Origin: Cyrtodaria siliqua | Lineage: Eukaryota > Mollusca > Bivalvia > Adapedonta > Hiatellidae | DNA: 64,000 bases | NCBI GenBank assembly: GCA_037043455.1 | Contig: JAWPHD010005107.1 | Span: forward strand, 1-64,000 | Direction: 5' to 3' | Shown here: one piece after another, positions 12,671 to 22,968 of the stretch | Position numbering within the stretch: position 1 is the stretch's first letter | Layout: every line of letters starts with the position of its first letter | The notes under the pieces: model-generated | The model's input: only the letters and a program-made list of their open reading frames with translations | Database searches by the model: none | Told to the model about the DNA's origin: nothing | Position numbers and translations under genes: made by a program

Positions 12671-12826
12671 TATTTATTCAAGTGGATAAAAGCATTTCTT
12701 TTCCTTCATATTACTAATTAATGGTTTATTATAGTGCAGTAATAATATATTTAAACCTGTGGCAGAATAACAAAGAAAACTCGAAATCAACTATTATTAC
12801 CTTTTTTGGAGCATATGCAAACAGGT

Positions 12827-13333
12827 TTAAAGGGTTGATGAGCTATTTTCAAACAAGGTTTATTTTAAAGGGCTCTAAAAAAAGTGAAAGAATTCAAAAT
12901 GCAATGAAAAATAAAGGAGATGTGACCTATTGAAAAGTTGCAAGGAAACATAAATGGAGGAGGCCATCTTTGAACGATGACGTCATCGCGCCTTTTTACC
13001 ATATATGGCATATTGACAAAATGTCTTTTAAAGCAAAGAAAATCACTGCAAATTGATTAAAAAATAAATATACAGATGTAAAATGTACAAATTGTATGCT
13101 TATTTTTCATTTGCAATGATTTTATTTCACATTTTGTCAATATGCCATATATGGTAAAAAGGCGCGATGACGTCATCGTTCAAAGATGGCCACCTCCATT
13201 TATGTTTCCTTGCAACTTTTCAATAGTTCATATCTGCTTTATTTTTCATTGCATTTTGAATTCTTTCACTTTTTTAGTTTTTCAGAGCCCTTTAAAATAA
13301 ACCTTGTTTGAAAATAGCTCATCAACCCTTTAA
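12827..13333. mobile_element. Long foldback MITE with TTAA edges
   Basis: TTAA plus agggttgatgagctattttc at the left is mirrored by gaaaatagctcatcaaccct plus TTAA at the right. The arms run over 200 bp each (including gatgacgtcatcg and the ccatatatggcatattgaca blocks) around a centre of under 100 bp. The flanks acagg and gt(t/c)aaaacta join into the sequence of the uninterrupted MITE copies, which supports insertion at a TTAA. Confidence 0.85.
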
Positions 13334-13629
13334 AGTTAAAACTATACTAGATTATAACTGTAATGTTTGATAACGACTTCAATGTGTGTCCCTTTAAGAT
13401 CCCTTTACCATCAATGCTTTAATTAACTGGTGTAATATATTTTATTTTAAAGTAAAATAAAACTTAGCCAGACACCTTCTCCTATATCTACACAAAAACC
13501 CAGATCGAAAATGAAAGTAGCAGTTGTAACCTACATCTAGTATGTGTGGTGCAATCGGTGGATATGGATTTACCTAATGGGATTCCAGTTTCAATTTTCC
13601 GTTGTGTTTCCCCATTAGGTAATATTCTA

Positions 13630-13785
13630 GACGCTTCGCCTTTACTATAAAACACGCGGCATAGGTGTTTTATGGATATTCGTCTACAACAGTTAGAGGA
13701 GGAATTGCTACTTAAATTGTGAATTAGAGAAGTGTTAAATTGTGAAATAGAGAGAATTTACACGTTGAAATAATATATATTCAAG
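13630..13785 (+). promoter_or_regulatory. Candidate promoter and non-coding first exon of the EEP-like gene
   Basis: A TATA-like ctataaaac lies at about 13645, and a caag|gtaata splice donor at 13782-13787 could join the acceptor at 14634-14635 just upstream of the EEP-like start codon. This would make a short 5' UTR exon. The link is inferred from spacing and splice-site fit only; no transcript is available. Confidence 0.3.
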
Positions 13786-13799
13786 GTAATATTTTTTAT

Positions 13800-14605
13800 T
13801 GTTATTTTAAATGTTTTTACTTTTAATGAGTACTTTGCTGGAAATTGCAGCTGTATTTTAACACTTCACCCCTTTATTATTTAAAAAGAGATGTGGTTTT
13901 TCATTGAAATGATTGGTTTTAGATTATACTTTTTGATGAATATTCACCACTCCTTTAGTCGTTAGTAATTTAAATTAATAATAGTGTGACTCATTTTACT
14001 CGTGTGTTTCATATAAGCATGGTGATTAAGAATTGTCCAGTTGTAAGCATATTTTGACTACGACGGAATAGGCCGATCTATTTGTTATAACGTTTAATGA
14101 AATAAATATGTTAGATATGTGGCAATATCATTTTAGATAAACATACAGTCAACTACATACTTATTTAAGGACATATTTCCTAGTATTTCCCATCGCTACT
14201 TGCTCATTGAATAGGATGGGAATCTTGTTTATTTACTGACCTAATGCTCCATGGCCGATCAACTCCGGTATATGAATTGAGGCCCGGTTGTAGTTTTTTC
14301 TTTGTGTTACAATGCTATATTAGACATTGTCTTGGGTAAGAAAAGCTAAACACAACTTTGTAATTTATAAAAGCATATTCATAATTTAGCTAGTGTAAAT
14401 AAAAAATTTGTCTGATATTTCTTTATTGTTTCTAGCAAAGCATTAAATGAACAACTTTCTGTTGTGTGTTTATATTAATTTTGACTGAACGCAAAAAGGC
14501 TTTATTGGGTGGGCCTCATAATCTGAATCAAAATAAGTTGAATATCACAATGTTCGCATGACATTGCATGGCTAACAGTGATTTACCTATAGAAATTCTC
14601 GAAAT
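13800..14605 (+). other. Probable first intron or upstream region of the EEP-like gene
   Basis: AT-rich, no element ends recognised. It ends at the pyrimidine-rich acceptor tgtttttatgttacag (14620-14635). Confidence 0.4.
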
Positions 14606-14656
14606 ATGTCCTTAAGTCCTGTTTTTATGTTACAGATATCGTATAGCATACCAAAC

Positions 14657-15565
14657 ATGGGTGGTGAAACATTATCAATCGTCAGCATGAACGCGTCCAG
14701 GAAGGGCCTGCACAGCTTATCCACCGAGGCAAGAGGCTCGTACCTGAGGAATATACTGGAAGGCGCCGAACCGGACATTTGTCTCCTCCCGGGAGACGAC
14801 GACGCCCTACATAAGAATGTCGTCGTTAACTATGGTCAGTTTATGGCACCGAACAATGATAAAACGGTCCTCCTCTATGACTGGAATAAAATCGAGATGA
14901 GTCAACCGAAGGTTAGCCTTAACTCAGTGTCTGGCAATCTACCCGGACTGGATCTCAGCAAGATAGTGTGTCCGTACGTCGAGGCAAAAACATTGAAGCC
15001 AGCGTCGCAGGTAGTGAAACGATTTTCCATTATAACGTGGAAATTCGATCTGTTCTCAAACAGTAGCATAGCAGAACAGACACTCGTTGAGAGTATAATA
15101 ACATTTGGACAGAGACTTGCGCAAGTAACTAGTATACCGATTCTGATCGCGGGAGAGATGACGATTGATTTAAACTCGGTCGATGCAATTGTCCGTAAAC
15201 TAAACAAAGATGAAGATCAACAGTTTCTACAAACAGCGCATCCTAACCTCGAGGAGCAGCACGGTTTTCTCCCAAGCATGACGAGAGCTTCACAGAGGCC
15301 GCTACGAAACTTGTTTAAGTTGCAAGTATTTAAGTGTCAGCAAACAGTCGTGAAAACATGGGAAAGATCTCAAGGAAGGGAGACTATTTCAGATTGCTTC
15401 ATCGCCTCAAAGGAGTTGGAATTGTCTCCGGCATCCTTTGTCAATCTTGACAAAGTATCCGAAAAGACCGGGAAACAAATACGTATGGACATATTGAAAA
15501 CATATTGTCCCACAAAAACTGAGATGGTCATACCACCGAGACCACCAAAACATCATGGCGGATAA
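14657..15565 (+). CDS. EEP-fold-like protein (endonuclease/exonuclease/phosphatase-like), probably non-catalytic
   Basis: A 302-residue open frame with base composition clearly richer in GC than its surroundings. An acceptor, ttttatgttacag, ends at 14635, so the in-frame ATG upstream at 14606 lies in intron. The ATG at 14657 (aacATGggtgg), 22 nt into the exon, is therefore taken as the start. The N-terminus (TLSIVSMNASRKGL, residues 5-18) resembles the first EEP strand with its Asn. EPDICLLPGDDD (39-50) sits where the family has its PD-I-x-x-L-Q-E motif, but the Glu is not conserved. IPILIAGEM (161-169) sits where GDFN is expected, and DCFIASKE (246-253) resembles the late strand. EEP proteins usually cleave phosphodiesters or phosphates in nucleic acids or lipids; with the key Glu and Asp-x-Asn absent, a binding or regulatory role is more likely, which is inference. 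The Pro/His-rich end (PPRPPKHHGG) looks cytosolic and no signal peptide is seen. The fold assignment is tentative; that the gene is real is more certain. Confidence 0.65.
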   Translation: MGGETLSIVSMNASRKGLHSLSTEARGSYLRNILEGAEPDICLLPGDDDALHKNVVVNYGQFMAPNNDKTVLLYDWNKIEMSQPKVSLNSVSGNLPGLDLSKIVCPYVEAKTLKPASQVVKRFSIITWKFDLFSNSSIAEQTLVESIITFGQRLAQVTSIPILIAGEMTIDLNSVDAIVRKLNKDEDQQFLQTAHPNLEEQHGFLPSMTRASQRPLRNLFKLQVFKCQQTVVKTWERSQGRETISDCFIASKELELSPASFVNLDKVSEKTGKQIRMDILKTYCPTKTEMVIPPRPPKHHGG

Positions 15566-15788
15566 ATATAAACGTCGAATATTTACAAATGCAACCAACC
15601 TTTCAATAATCTCGGTCGCCCAGAAGTTCGCAATTTGCATCACTCAGGACTTCGTACAGAAGAGAAAGGGGGATAATAACCGTTTAATGGAGGTGGCCTG
15701 ACAAACGGCGACATTATATTGGCTATCGTGGTGGTTAATTGACAGCCGTAACTGATTAACAATTGATGATGGAACAACATCTCTAGCA

Positions 15789-15794
15789 AATAAA
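15789..15794 (+). terminator. Candidate poly(A) signal of the EEP-like gene
   Basis: AATAAA 224 nt after the stop codon at 15565, in otherwise non-coding AT-rich sequence. The position suits a short 3' UTR. No other canonical signal lies between the stop and this site, although gataaatataaac directly after the stop is a near match. Confidence 0.5.
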
Positions 15795-15829
15795 TGTAAT
15801 CATACATGAACGTAATAGTAAAAGTCATA

Positions 15830-17816
15830 ACTGACCTATCAACTTCGACGATTCATACGAACAAAGGTTAAGTAATTAATTCATGGACAACTATTGTATG
15901 ACGTATGTGTAAACGAGGTTCTTACTAACGTAGGATCGTTTTTATCATTTAGGGATATATGGGGAAGAATTATTGACTAAGAAAAAAGATGAAATGGATG
16001 TAAGCAGTGTTGTAGACGAAGTGTATGAGAAAGTAATTCATACGAACAAAAGTAAAGGAGTTAAGAGATGAGTAGCGAATTTGTATCCATTGTATATCTG
16101 ACGTATTTGTAAACCAAGCTCAAACTTATGCAGGAGTTTAGTTATCATTTTAGAAATATATGGTATAGAATGAAGCGACTAGGAAAGATTGGAAATGAAT
16201 TAAGACATGAGTAGCGAATGATTTATCCATTGTATCGAAGTGACTGTAAGCAGTGTTGAAAACGATGCGTAAAAGAAGATAATTTGGCATGCTAGCTACG
16301 TTCAAGTAATTACCACTGGCAAGTCGACGACGAATGAGATGAGATACGCTGTATAATGAACAAACACATACTGATACTATAAACCATGTACATGTGCATA
16401 GTATCATGTATGTATAAAATAACATCTGGAACATTTCAACAAATTAACACGAATTTATAAAATAAGAGAGAGGAAATTCACCGTAAGTGCAATCTTACGG
16501 TGTATAATCTATGATGATACTTATTAAATATAAGCTGTATCATTTAAATTAAAATGAAACTAGCATCGGTAAAAAAAATTTGGACCAGGGTATATCAAGT
16601 CATATAAAACTAAAACTAGTGGACATAATTTAAGTATCTTTTTTTAGTAACCAAGGTCTACCTTACCTGGTTAATTTGGTACCAGAAACATTAAATTCCA
16701 AACAAGATTTGATTTTAAAAAAATATCGCGAATACACAAAGTGTCTGTAAAAAATGTTGCAAAGTCCATAACAAGTAACAGTTACGGACACATTCGAGTA
16801 ACCAATAAAAAGAATTTTTTTTTTTGGCAAACTTTCATTGTAACCGATAATTATTGTTGATTGTTGATCTATTGTGAATTATCAACTGAGATAATAAGGG
16901 TTATGATCGAATGTCAAGGTTCAGCGATCATTGTACGGGTTCGAACACTGCCATGGTCCAAAACTTTTTTTACAGAGTATATATAATAACTTGAAGGTCT
17001 AAATTTTAAAGACAATATATTTCATCAATGTAATGTGCTAATTTGTTTTGGTAGACTGTTGTCCTTGAATGCAACATTTCCTGTCCGACTTTTATATACA
17101 CATTTATAGAAAATATATATATCATGTGCCATCCTATAATTTGTTGCACATTAATATCAACATGAGTTCAAGCGACAAAGCGTGTATTTATTGTACCATC
17201 TTTAATTCATTATCATGTAAACTGTTTGTTAAAATCGTTGAAAAATAAAGGAGAGTTTACAATATCTAATAGTTTATTTTTTATTATCCATGTATATGCA
17301 CCTTTTAAATACCAAAGAAATGAAATTGTGCTTCACAAGAAATGAGTGACCTTTGTCCGGAATAAAATGGTATAAAAAGTACCGAATTGGTAACACTCAT
17401 AAATAGAGTGTGAGCAACAAGATTAAATTAAAAATTATATTACATATTTGTCTGTGATTTGTATAGAAAATACTGGGAATAGAAAAGCTATATCTACTTG
17501 TTTGCTCTACTGCGAAATATCTCCCAGTGGGTGTTATTTCGCAGTGGGAGTTATTTCGCATTGCTCGGCCTTTTCCGTCAGTGGCTTGAACGCCGAATGA
17601 CGTTCTAATTGTTTTACGGACGTCGTCGTCAGATTCCGCCACTAGGAAATACCGATTACGGAAATTAACGAAGAGTTCCGGTTCCACTTGTACTTGGCGA
17701 TCTCGTGCAAACTGGTGTAAAAAGGCGTATGTGTCACTGCGTAAAGTAATGAAAGAAAAATAACAAAAATAGAGTTTTTTTTCGTTTAAATCATCACAAA
17801 ATTTGTAATATACAGT
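15830..17816. other. Unassigned intergenic stretch
   Basis: A short repeat of gaagtgtatgag...attcatacgaac type occurs around 15850-16070, and a small hairpin lies at 16470-16505 (caccgtaag/cttacggtg). At 17040-17110 cctgtccgacttttatata resembles the extreme 3' end of the PLE family. No gene was recognised. Confidence 0.4.
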
Positions 17817-17970
17817 TTAATAACCAGTGTTTTTGAGATACTGGACATATTTGCCTCGTGCTAAAGCACTCGTTCTTATATCGGAGCAATTTAAAGCACG
17901 CCTTCTTATACCGTGGCAATTTCTTTCCCTCGATAAATATTTCCGGAATCTCAAAAACACTGGTAATTAA
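17817..17970. mobile_element. Short MITE with TTAA edges (154 bp)
   Basis: TTAA plus taaccagtgtttttgagat at the left is mirrored by atctcaaaaacactggtaa plus TTAA at the right (one mismatch in the first bases). The interior has no coding capacity. The TTAA edges suggest the same insertion chemistry as the larger TTAA MITEs. Confidence 0.75.
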
Positions 17971-17974
17971 ACTC

Positions 17975-18500
17975 TAAATCTGTATCCAGCAACCTATTTT
18001 TTCCTATGCCGAAGAGAATGAAACTCGGTATGAACAATCATGCCGAGGATGGTATGTTTTTATGGTTGGTCATCGAGTTACCACTAGGGTACCATACCAT
18101 GACACTAATCACAGACTGGTTATTAAATAGACGTTAATATGTTAAACCCAATAAAACGCTTTACAGAAGATCGTAAACAAATGGTATTACAGAGTAATCT
18201 TAAAAAATATTTATAAATAAAGGGAGAGAACCATTGAAAATCAATACTAACATCCCGATGAACTTGTGGTGTTAAGAACGAGCTGTCGATATTTTGTTTA
18301 GAGAAATGTACTGTATAGCAAACTACAACGAAAAGGTTAAGGAACCGGTAAATGTATAGTTAGCTCACAAGGTTGAAGGGTCAGTGAATTCGCAGAAAAA
18401 ACATATAATTTTATCTTTAATACATAAAGATATTATGTTAACAATAAAGATTTAAAACAAATAATTTTGCGAAAAATGTATATGATGTACATTTGATTAA
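17975..18500. other. Unassigned stretch; its right half is the flank of the tRNA-Val repeat
   Basis: From about 18330 on it is weakly similar to 9715-9840, ending in the shared tgatgtacatttga, so it belongs to the dispersed unit that carries the tRNA-Val. Confidence 0.45.
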
Positions 18501-18506
18501 AATATA

Positions 18507-18579
18507 TGGTTCTGCTGAGGCTCGAACTCAGGACCTTCTGCGTGTAAAGCAGACGTGATAACCACTACACTACAGAACC
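18507..18579 (-). tRNA. tRNA-Val (anticodon UAC)
   Basis: A full 73-nt tRNA on the minus strand. The acceptor stem GGTTCTG/CAGAACC pairs perfectly with discriminator A. The anticodon stem TCTGC/GCAGA encloses loop TTTACAC with anticodon TAC, and the T stem CTGAG/CTCAG encloses TTCGAGC. The D-arm gtagtggttatcac and B box gttcgagcc are intact. A TTTT pol III stop lies four to eight bases downstream (plus-strand aaaa at 18499-18502). It could be a working gene; the repeat around it (also at 9830-10030 and 37980-38570) means it may instead be a multicopy tRNA-bearing element. Confidence 0.8.
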
Positions 18580-18719
18580 ATTGTGTATATGAGGACAATT
18601 ACCTATGCTATTGAATACGTACCTGTCTGACCTACGATAGTATTATCAATGATACAAGAGACGTAAATCTTATGGTCTAATATAATATATCGGTACCTGT
18701 TATCTCCCATTGGCGTATT

Positions 18720-20240
18720 TCAATAAAATGTTAAAGGTTTGCCATCACCAATTGCATATAAAACCTGTGAGGTGTATTTCCTATTTTAAAAAGTAATCCC
18801 TCTTCTTTTGTTGAAAAGATGCATTACAAATGGGGGGAAATGGCCCATTTCTATTCGATTTTGTTGTTGTATGTGTAATAAATGTGTTGATGAACATTGT
18901 CCAACATTCGAATTTATGGGTACACTTAGTGAGAAACTGTCAATGAAAACAGTTGTACCCTTGTCCTCCTGTCAAGTCAACAAGCAACGTTCTTACAAGT
19001 CTTTTGACTCCAACTTTTCTGGTGATTTTTCAAGTGGAAAGCTTTTTTTTTCTGTGTCAAAACTGCTGCATAATCCATACTTGAGTTAGATATTGCAGCA
19101 AATCATTAATATGTGACATATTAACATTGATGTCAAAGAGGAAAGTAATTGGTGGTTTCATACCTAGATGATCAGAAAGTGCATGAATAAATTACGTAAA
19201 AGTGCACATGTTTGAACGCTGTAAAATACCTATATATGTATTTATTAAGTGGCTAAACAGAAATCAGTTTTCGTTTCGTCATATTTTGAAAAGTCATCCC
19301 CACTCCCAGCCCACCCCAACACACACGCTATATGAGAAACGTACGTACTCGTTACGTAATGTTATGGAAACTTCGCTTTATTTTTTTACAAGATTTCAAG
19401 AACTAAACTGAATTCCTATATCAATAATTCGAAATGAAAAAGAAATACCATAACTGCAAGCAATTTGTCTCCCTGTCATTGTCAGTATGAACGACAATGT
19501 TGAAAAGAGTGAAAGAGAAAAAGACATAACGAGAAAAATGGCAATCGTCAATGAAACTGGTAGTTAACGGGATAATGATAATTAATGAATGTAAAAGTGT
19601 TTTTGATATTTTCCGAAATGTGTAGATATGCCGACAAAGAAATATCAGGGTCTCTGTGCAATTTTCACCCAGCAAATATCCACAGGTGAGCAGGATTTGA
19701 TTGCAGTTATATCATTTTAGTTCTAATTCTTGATATAAAAAATATTTTTTTATATATATAAAACAAATCAGTATATTTCTTGATATCAAAAAAATCGATA
19801 TAAAGATTTAAACATATGTTTTATGTCAATAATTCATTTTTTTAAGTAACCGAAATATAATTGAAGATATGAAGGTTGGTTTAAATATAATACTGTTTCA
19901 AATACGTATATATAAATATGTTTTATTTTACAAGAAATAATACGAACATAATGACATCACAATCTAAGTATGCAACGTAAACTTGTGACGTAAGTATGAT
20001 TTGGTCATACAGGGCACACTCGCATAACCACTGAACGATGTTAATTAAGCAATAATAAATGTAGCGTCTTTAGTACTTCTCAAGCCTCATGTGCTATGTT
20101 GTCTTTAACAATCCAAAGCAATCTTATTGGCTAATTAGAAACAATGTTAATCATATGTAAAGAACATAAATTTAAGTATTTTTTTAAAATTATATTGTTG
20201 ATCCATTCCATTGACATCAGGTGCGCACACGTCTGTAAAT
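18720..20240. other. Unassigned intergenic stretch
   Basis: Short frames only (such as 18808-19089), without motifs or splice-linked neighbours. No repeat boundaries were recognised. Confidence 0.4.
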
Positions 20241-20244
20241 AGTA

Positions 20245-20726
20245 CACTCAAGTGATATGAAAACGCAACACGGGAATTTCCGCTATATATTGTATGTACA
20301 ATATGCTGCTTTAATCGAATGGTACATGGCTACGTAAGACCTTTCCTTTTGGAAAAAATACTAAAACAACAAATATTACAGCAAATAGTATTCCTTCAAT
20401 GTTTCATTATTCACATAGTACGCGTTTGGCTCAATCATGTGAGCAAACTTAGGATGCAACATTTTGCAAACTGTTTACGTTAAATACAGTACTGAACTAG
20501 CTCAATTTTTCAAAGAGCTACTTCAACATTAATGAAGTTCTTGTTACAAAGTGTAGTGTGATTAAAACGTCTACAACATCACAGTTGTGTCCTTTCTCTA
20601 GTTAACTGCAACTTTCTTTTTAAAAAACATCTTGGGATTTCTTTGGAATATTATGTGCAATTAAGTGTGCAGTATATACAATATATAGCGGAAATTCCCG
20701 TGTTGCGTTTTCATATCACTTGAGTG
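20245..20726. mobile_element. Inverted-repeat MITE, family of the gcggaaat/tatata ends, copy 1
   Basis: The left end cactcaagtgatatgaaaac plus gcaacacgggaatttccgct is mirrored by the right end, which finishes tcatatcacttgagtg. The interior (aatcgaatggtacatggc, gtctacaacatcacagttgt) matches the copies at 32147-33172 and 45667-46149, but the outermost ~30 bp of the ends are a different sequence. This points to a related subfamily with swapped termini. Confidence 0.8.
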
Positions 20727-20864
20727 AAAGTGTTATCTACTGATTACAATTTCGATTATGCATCTTTCATATATGCATATTTACAACACTAATTCTAATA
20801 GTATGTATTGTACTATCCTTTGCGTGGATTACAAAATGGCTGTCATGATAATATATATGATTAC

Positions 20865-20965
20865 TGTAACTAAACTACAGGCAATTACTGATCTTTTCTG
20901 GGTGGGTGGGGGTTATTGTAACTAAACTACAGACACTTACTGATCTTTTCTGGGGCGGATTGGGG
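20865..20965. repeat. Two-copy tandem duplication (~57 bp)
   Basis: actgtaactaaactacaggc...ttactgatcttttctggg is followed directly by a second copy, ttgtaactaaactacagaca...ttactgatcttttctggg. Confidence 0.7.
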
Positions 20966-20969
20966 TTTA

Positions 20970-21508
20970 ATAAAAAGAATATTTCCATTACAAGTGTCGC
21001 TTGCAGGAAGCCTACTTGCAAATATTCCAACATGATCTTAACTGTTCTTAACTTACATATCAGTAATACTAAAAAGAATAGAGGTGTGCGTATTTCAAAC
21101 CGAGGTCCCAATAAACAATGAAAATAAGAAGTGCATGTTATTTTGTTAGGACCTATACAATAACTTCATGTGTTAGTAAAAGCTCGTAAAAGACAATGCC
21201 TATATACGTGTATGTATATGCAAGTAGTATATGTAAACTACCATATTGTATTCATTGAAATAAATGAGCTTAATAGATAAGCATTATGTTAACACGGCTT
21301 TTCTTGCATACCGACTATCCGCGTTTTACAGATAACCTGATCTTACACATGGGGGAAGATTAAAGTCACGCGCTATCGTGCAATCAAGCTGACCACGTCC
21401 ATGCTTGTATAGCATATAGCATAGTATAATTAGGTGGTGGTGAGTTTCAGAAGACTTGATGAAATGTGTTGAACAAATTGCAAGCAGGAAGCCAGTTTGT
21501 AGCAATAT
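20970..21508. other. Unassigned stretch downstream of the membrane-protein gene
   Basis: No gene or element boundary was recognised. It ends at the TTAA-type MITE. Confidence 0.4.
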
Positions 21509-21837
21509 TTAAATAGACACACGGCAGTCTTGGTTTTTCTGAAACTCGCGGCGTCCCGTTAGTTTTTCTACAAAACTTGCATTTGTTCAATCATTAATAT
21601 TAATTGTAGGAATTGTTTATAGACAATTACTTGTGAATATTACTGACTGTTGATTATACAGCACCAATAAAATATTTTAAAATGTGGTAGAATAACAGGA
21701 AAAAGTATAAAACCTCAATTTTATTTAATTATATATGCCCCAAAAGCAGGTTTGAAGTCAAAATGATACATGACAAATACAAATTACAATTGTGTAATGC
21801 TTAATATAAAAGTCAAGATTGCCAAGTGTCTCTTTAA
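21509..21837. mobile_element. TTAA-type MITE, copy 4
   Basis: ttaaatagacacacggcagtcttgg at the left end is mirrored by caagattgccaagtgtctctttaa at the right. The internal gcggcgtcccgttagttttt is shared with the copies at 32201 and 57857. It lies 140 bp past the stop codon of the minus-strand membrane-protein gene and contains TTTATT on the plus strand (AATAAA on the minus strand, about 21720), so the gene's mRNA may end inside it. Confidence 0.8.
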
Positions 21838-21977
21838 ACATACGTAGTTCTTGTATTCTAGTAGTTAGTATGCCATATTTTCCATCAATGTGATCGTGTA
21901 TGCTTTTGAACAAAACATGTATTAGCGTTTAAATGTCGATTATGAAATAGGAAAACATGTTTTAACTTTGGAATGTT

Positions 21978-22968
21978 TTACAACCTTACAAATAAAACAG
22001 AAGTGTCAGTGCCACTTTTCCCCGGCAAAACATACGCATTTCCCGAATGTCTAAGTTGGTCAGTATCTGGCACGATAACTGCAGGACTGCTTCCTCTGTT
22101 ATCTTGACTGGGCTTTCCAGGTAAAAGATTATTTGTTTGTTCAGGTGTACCTCCTTCACCGAATTGCAGGTTCTTACTGGATGGGGATAACATCGTGTCC
22201 TTCTTTTCTGAATTTGGAAGACTACGCGGAAGGTTAACATTATCTATATGGATCACTATTCCAGTTTGATCTTGAAGTTGTGGCCGTACGTCTTCTTTCT
22301 TTATTGATGGTGCCTTGACCTCAACTGCCTTATAATCTTCATTCGCAGCTTTGTTATTTTCTGGCTGTTTGACTTTTCCAACTAATAAACTAGTTTGGTA
22401 TGATTGTGGGGTTTGCATTTGATTCGTGCTTCCCACGTGTATACGGACTTCTCCAGTTTGATCTTGATGTTGTGGGAGTACGCCTTTTTCCTTTATTGAT
22501 GGTGTCTTAACCTCGGCTGCCTTATAATCTGCATTCGCAGCATTGTTATTTTCTGGCTGGTTGACTTTTCCAACTAATAAACTAGTTTGGTATGATTGTG
22601 GTTTTTGCATTTGACTCGTGCTTCCCACTAGTATACGGACTTCTCCATTTTGAGATGGCGGTTTCACATTTTCATTCGCTGTTGCTGCATGTAATTGAAT
22701 GTTCGAATAGTTGTGTTGATTAGCCCTAGTGGCTGTGCTGAGTATGGTATAGTCGGCTCCTGCTTTTACATCTGCTGCTTTTACAGCTGCCGCTTCTGTT
22801 GGTAGGATTTTACCAGTAGAGATGGTATTGATGGGTGCTGGACATGGTTCTGACCCTAGAACTGCGGGTCCACTTGGACTGACATCATGTATGTAGATGG
22901 GCATAGTGTTACTGCCTATCTGGGCATGCATATCAGGTCGACCATTCGTCTTTTTCAAATTATTTCTC
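21978..22968 (-). CDS. Gene 1 exon 7: cytoplasmic tail with 64-residue repeats
   Basis: Acceptor ccatttttccag, then RRNNLKKTNGRPD. Within the 329 tail residues GEVRILVGSTSQMQ (protein about 475), GEVRIHVGSTNQMQ (539) and GIVIHIDNVN (603) recur at exactly 64-residue spacing. Each of the first two is followed by PQSYQTSLLVGKV, QPENN and DYKA. The end is VLFVRL and stop. No enzyme domain; Pro, Gln, Asn and Ser-rich, so probably disordered. The only Y-x-x-L element seen is DYTIL. Confidence 0.85.

Larger units (their letters stand above)
12271..13397. mobile_element. TTAA-type MITE, copy 2 (outer, split by two insertions)
   Basis: The left end ttaaagggacaatcagcaat and right end tgtgtgtccctttaa belong to one copy of the family. 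It is interrupted first by another copy of its own family (12348-12670) and then by an unrelated TTAA foldback (12827-13333). Removing both restores the order of blocks seen in intact copies. Confidence 0.75.

Noticed and set aside
12721..12933. 70-codon plus-strand frame
   Set aside because: It crosses the boundary between an old MITE and the TTAA foldback; not a gene.
14606..14656. Upstream ATG for the EEP-like protein
   Set aside because: A strong acceptor (ttacag at 14630-14635) lies between it and the second ATG, so it is most likely intronic.
17397..17687. 96-codon minus-strand frame with a slightly GC-rich stretch
   Set aside because: No domain motif or splice support; part resembles old repeat sequence also seen near 10700 and 54950.
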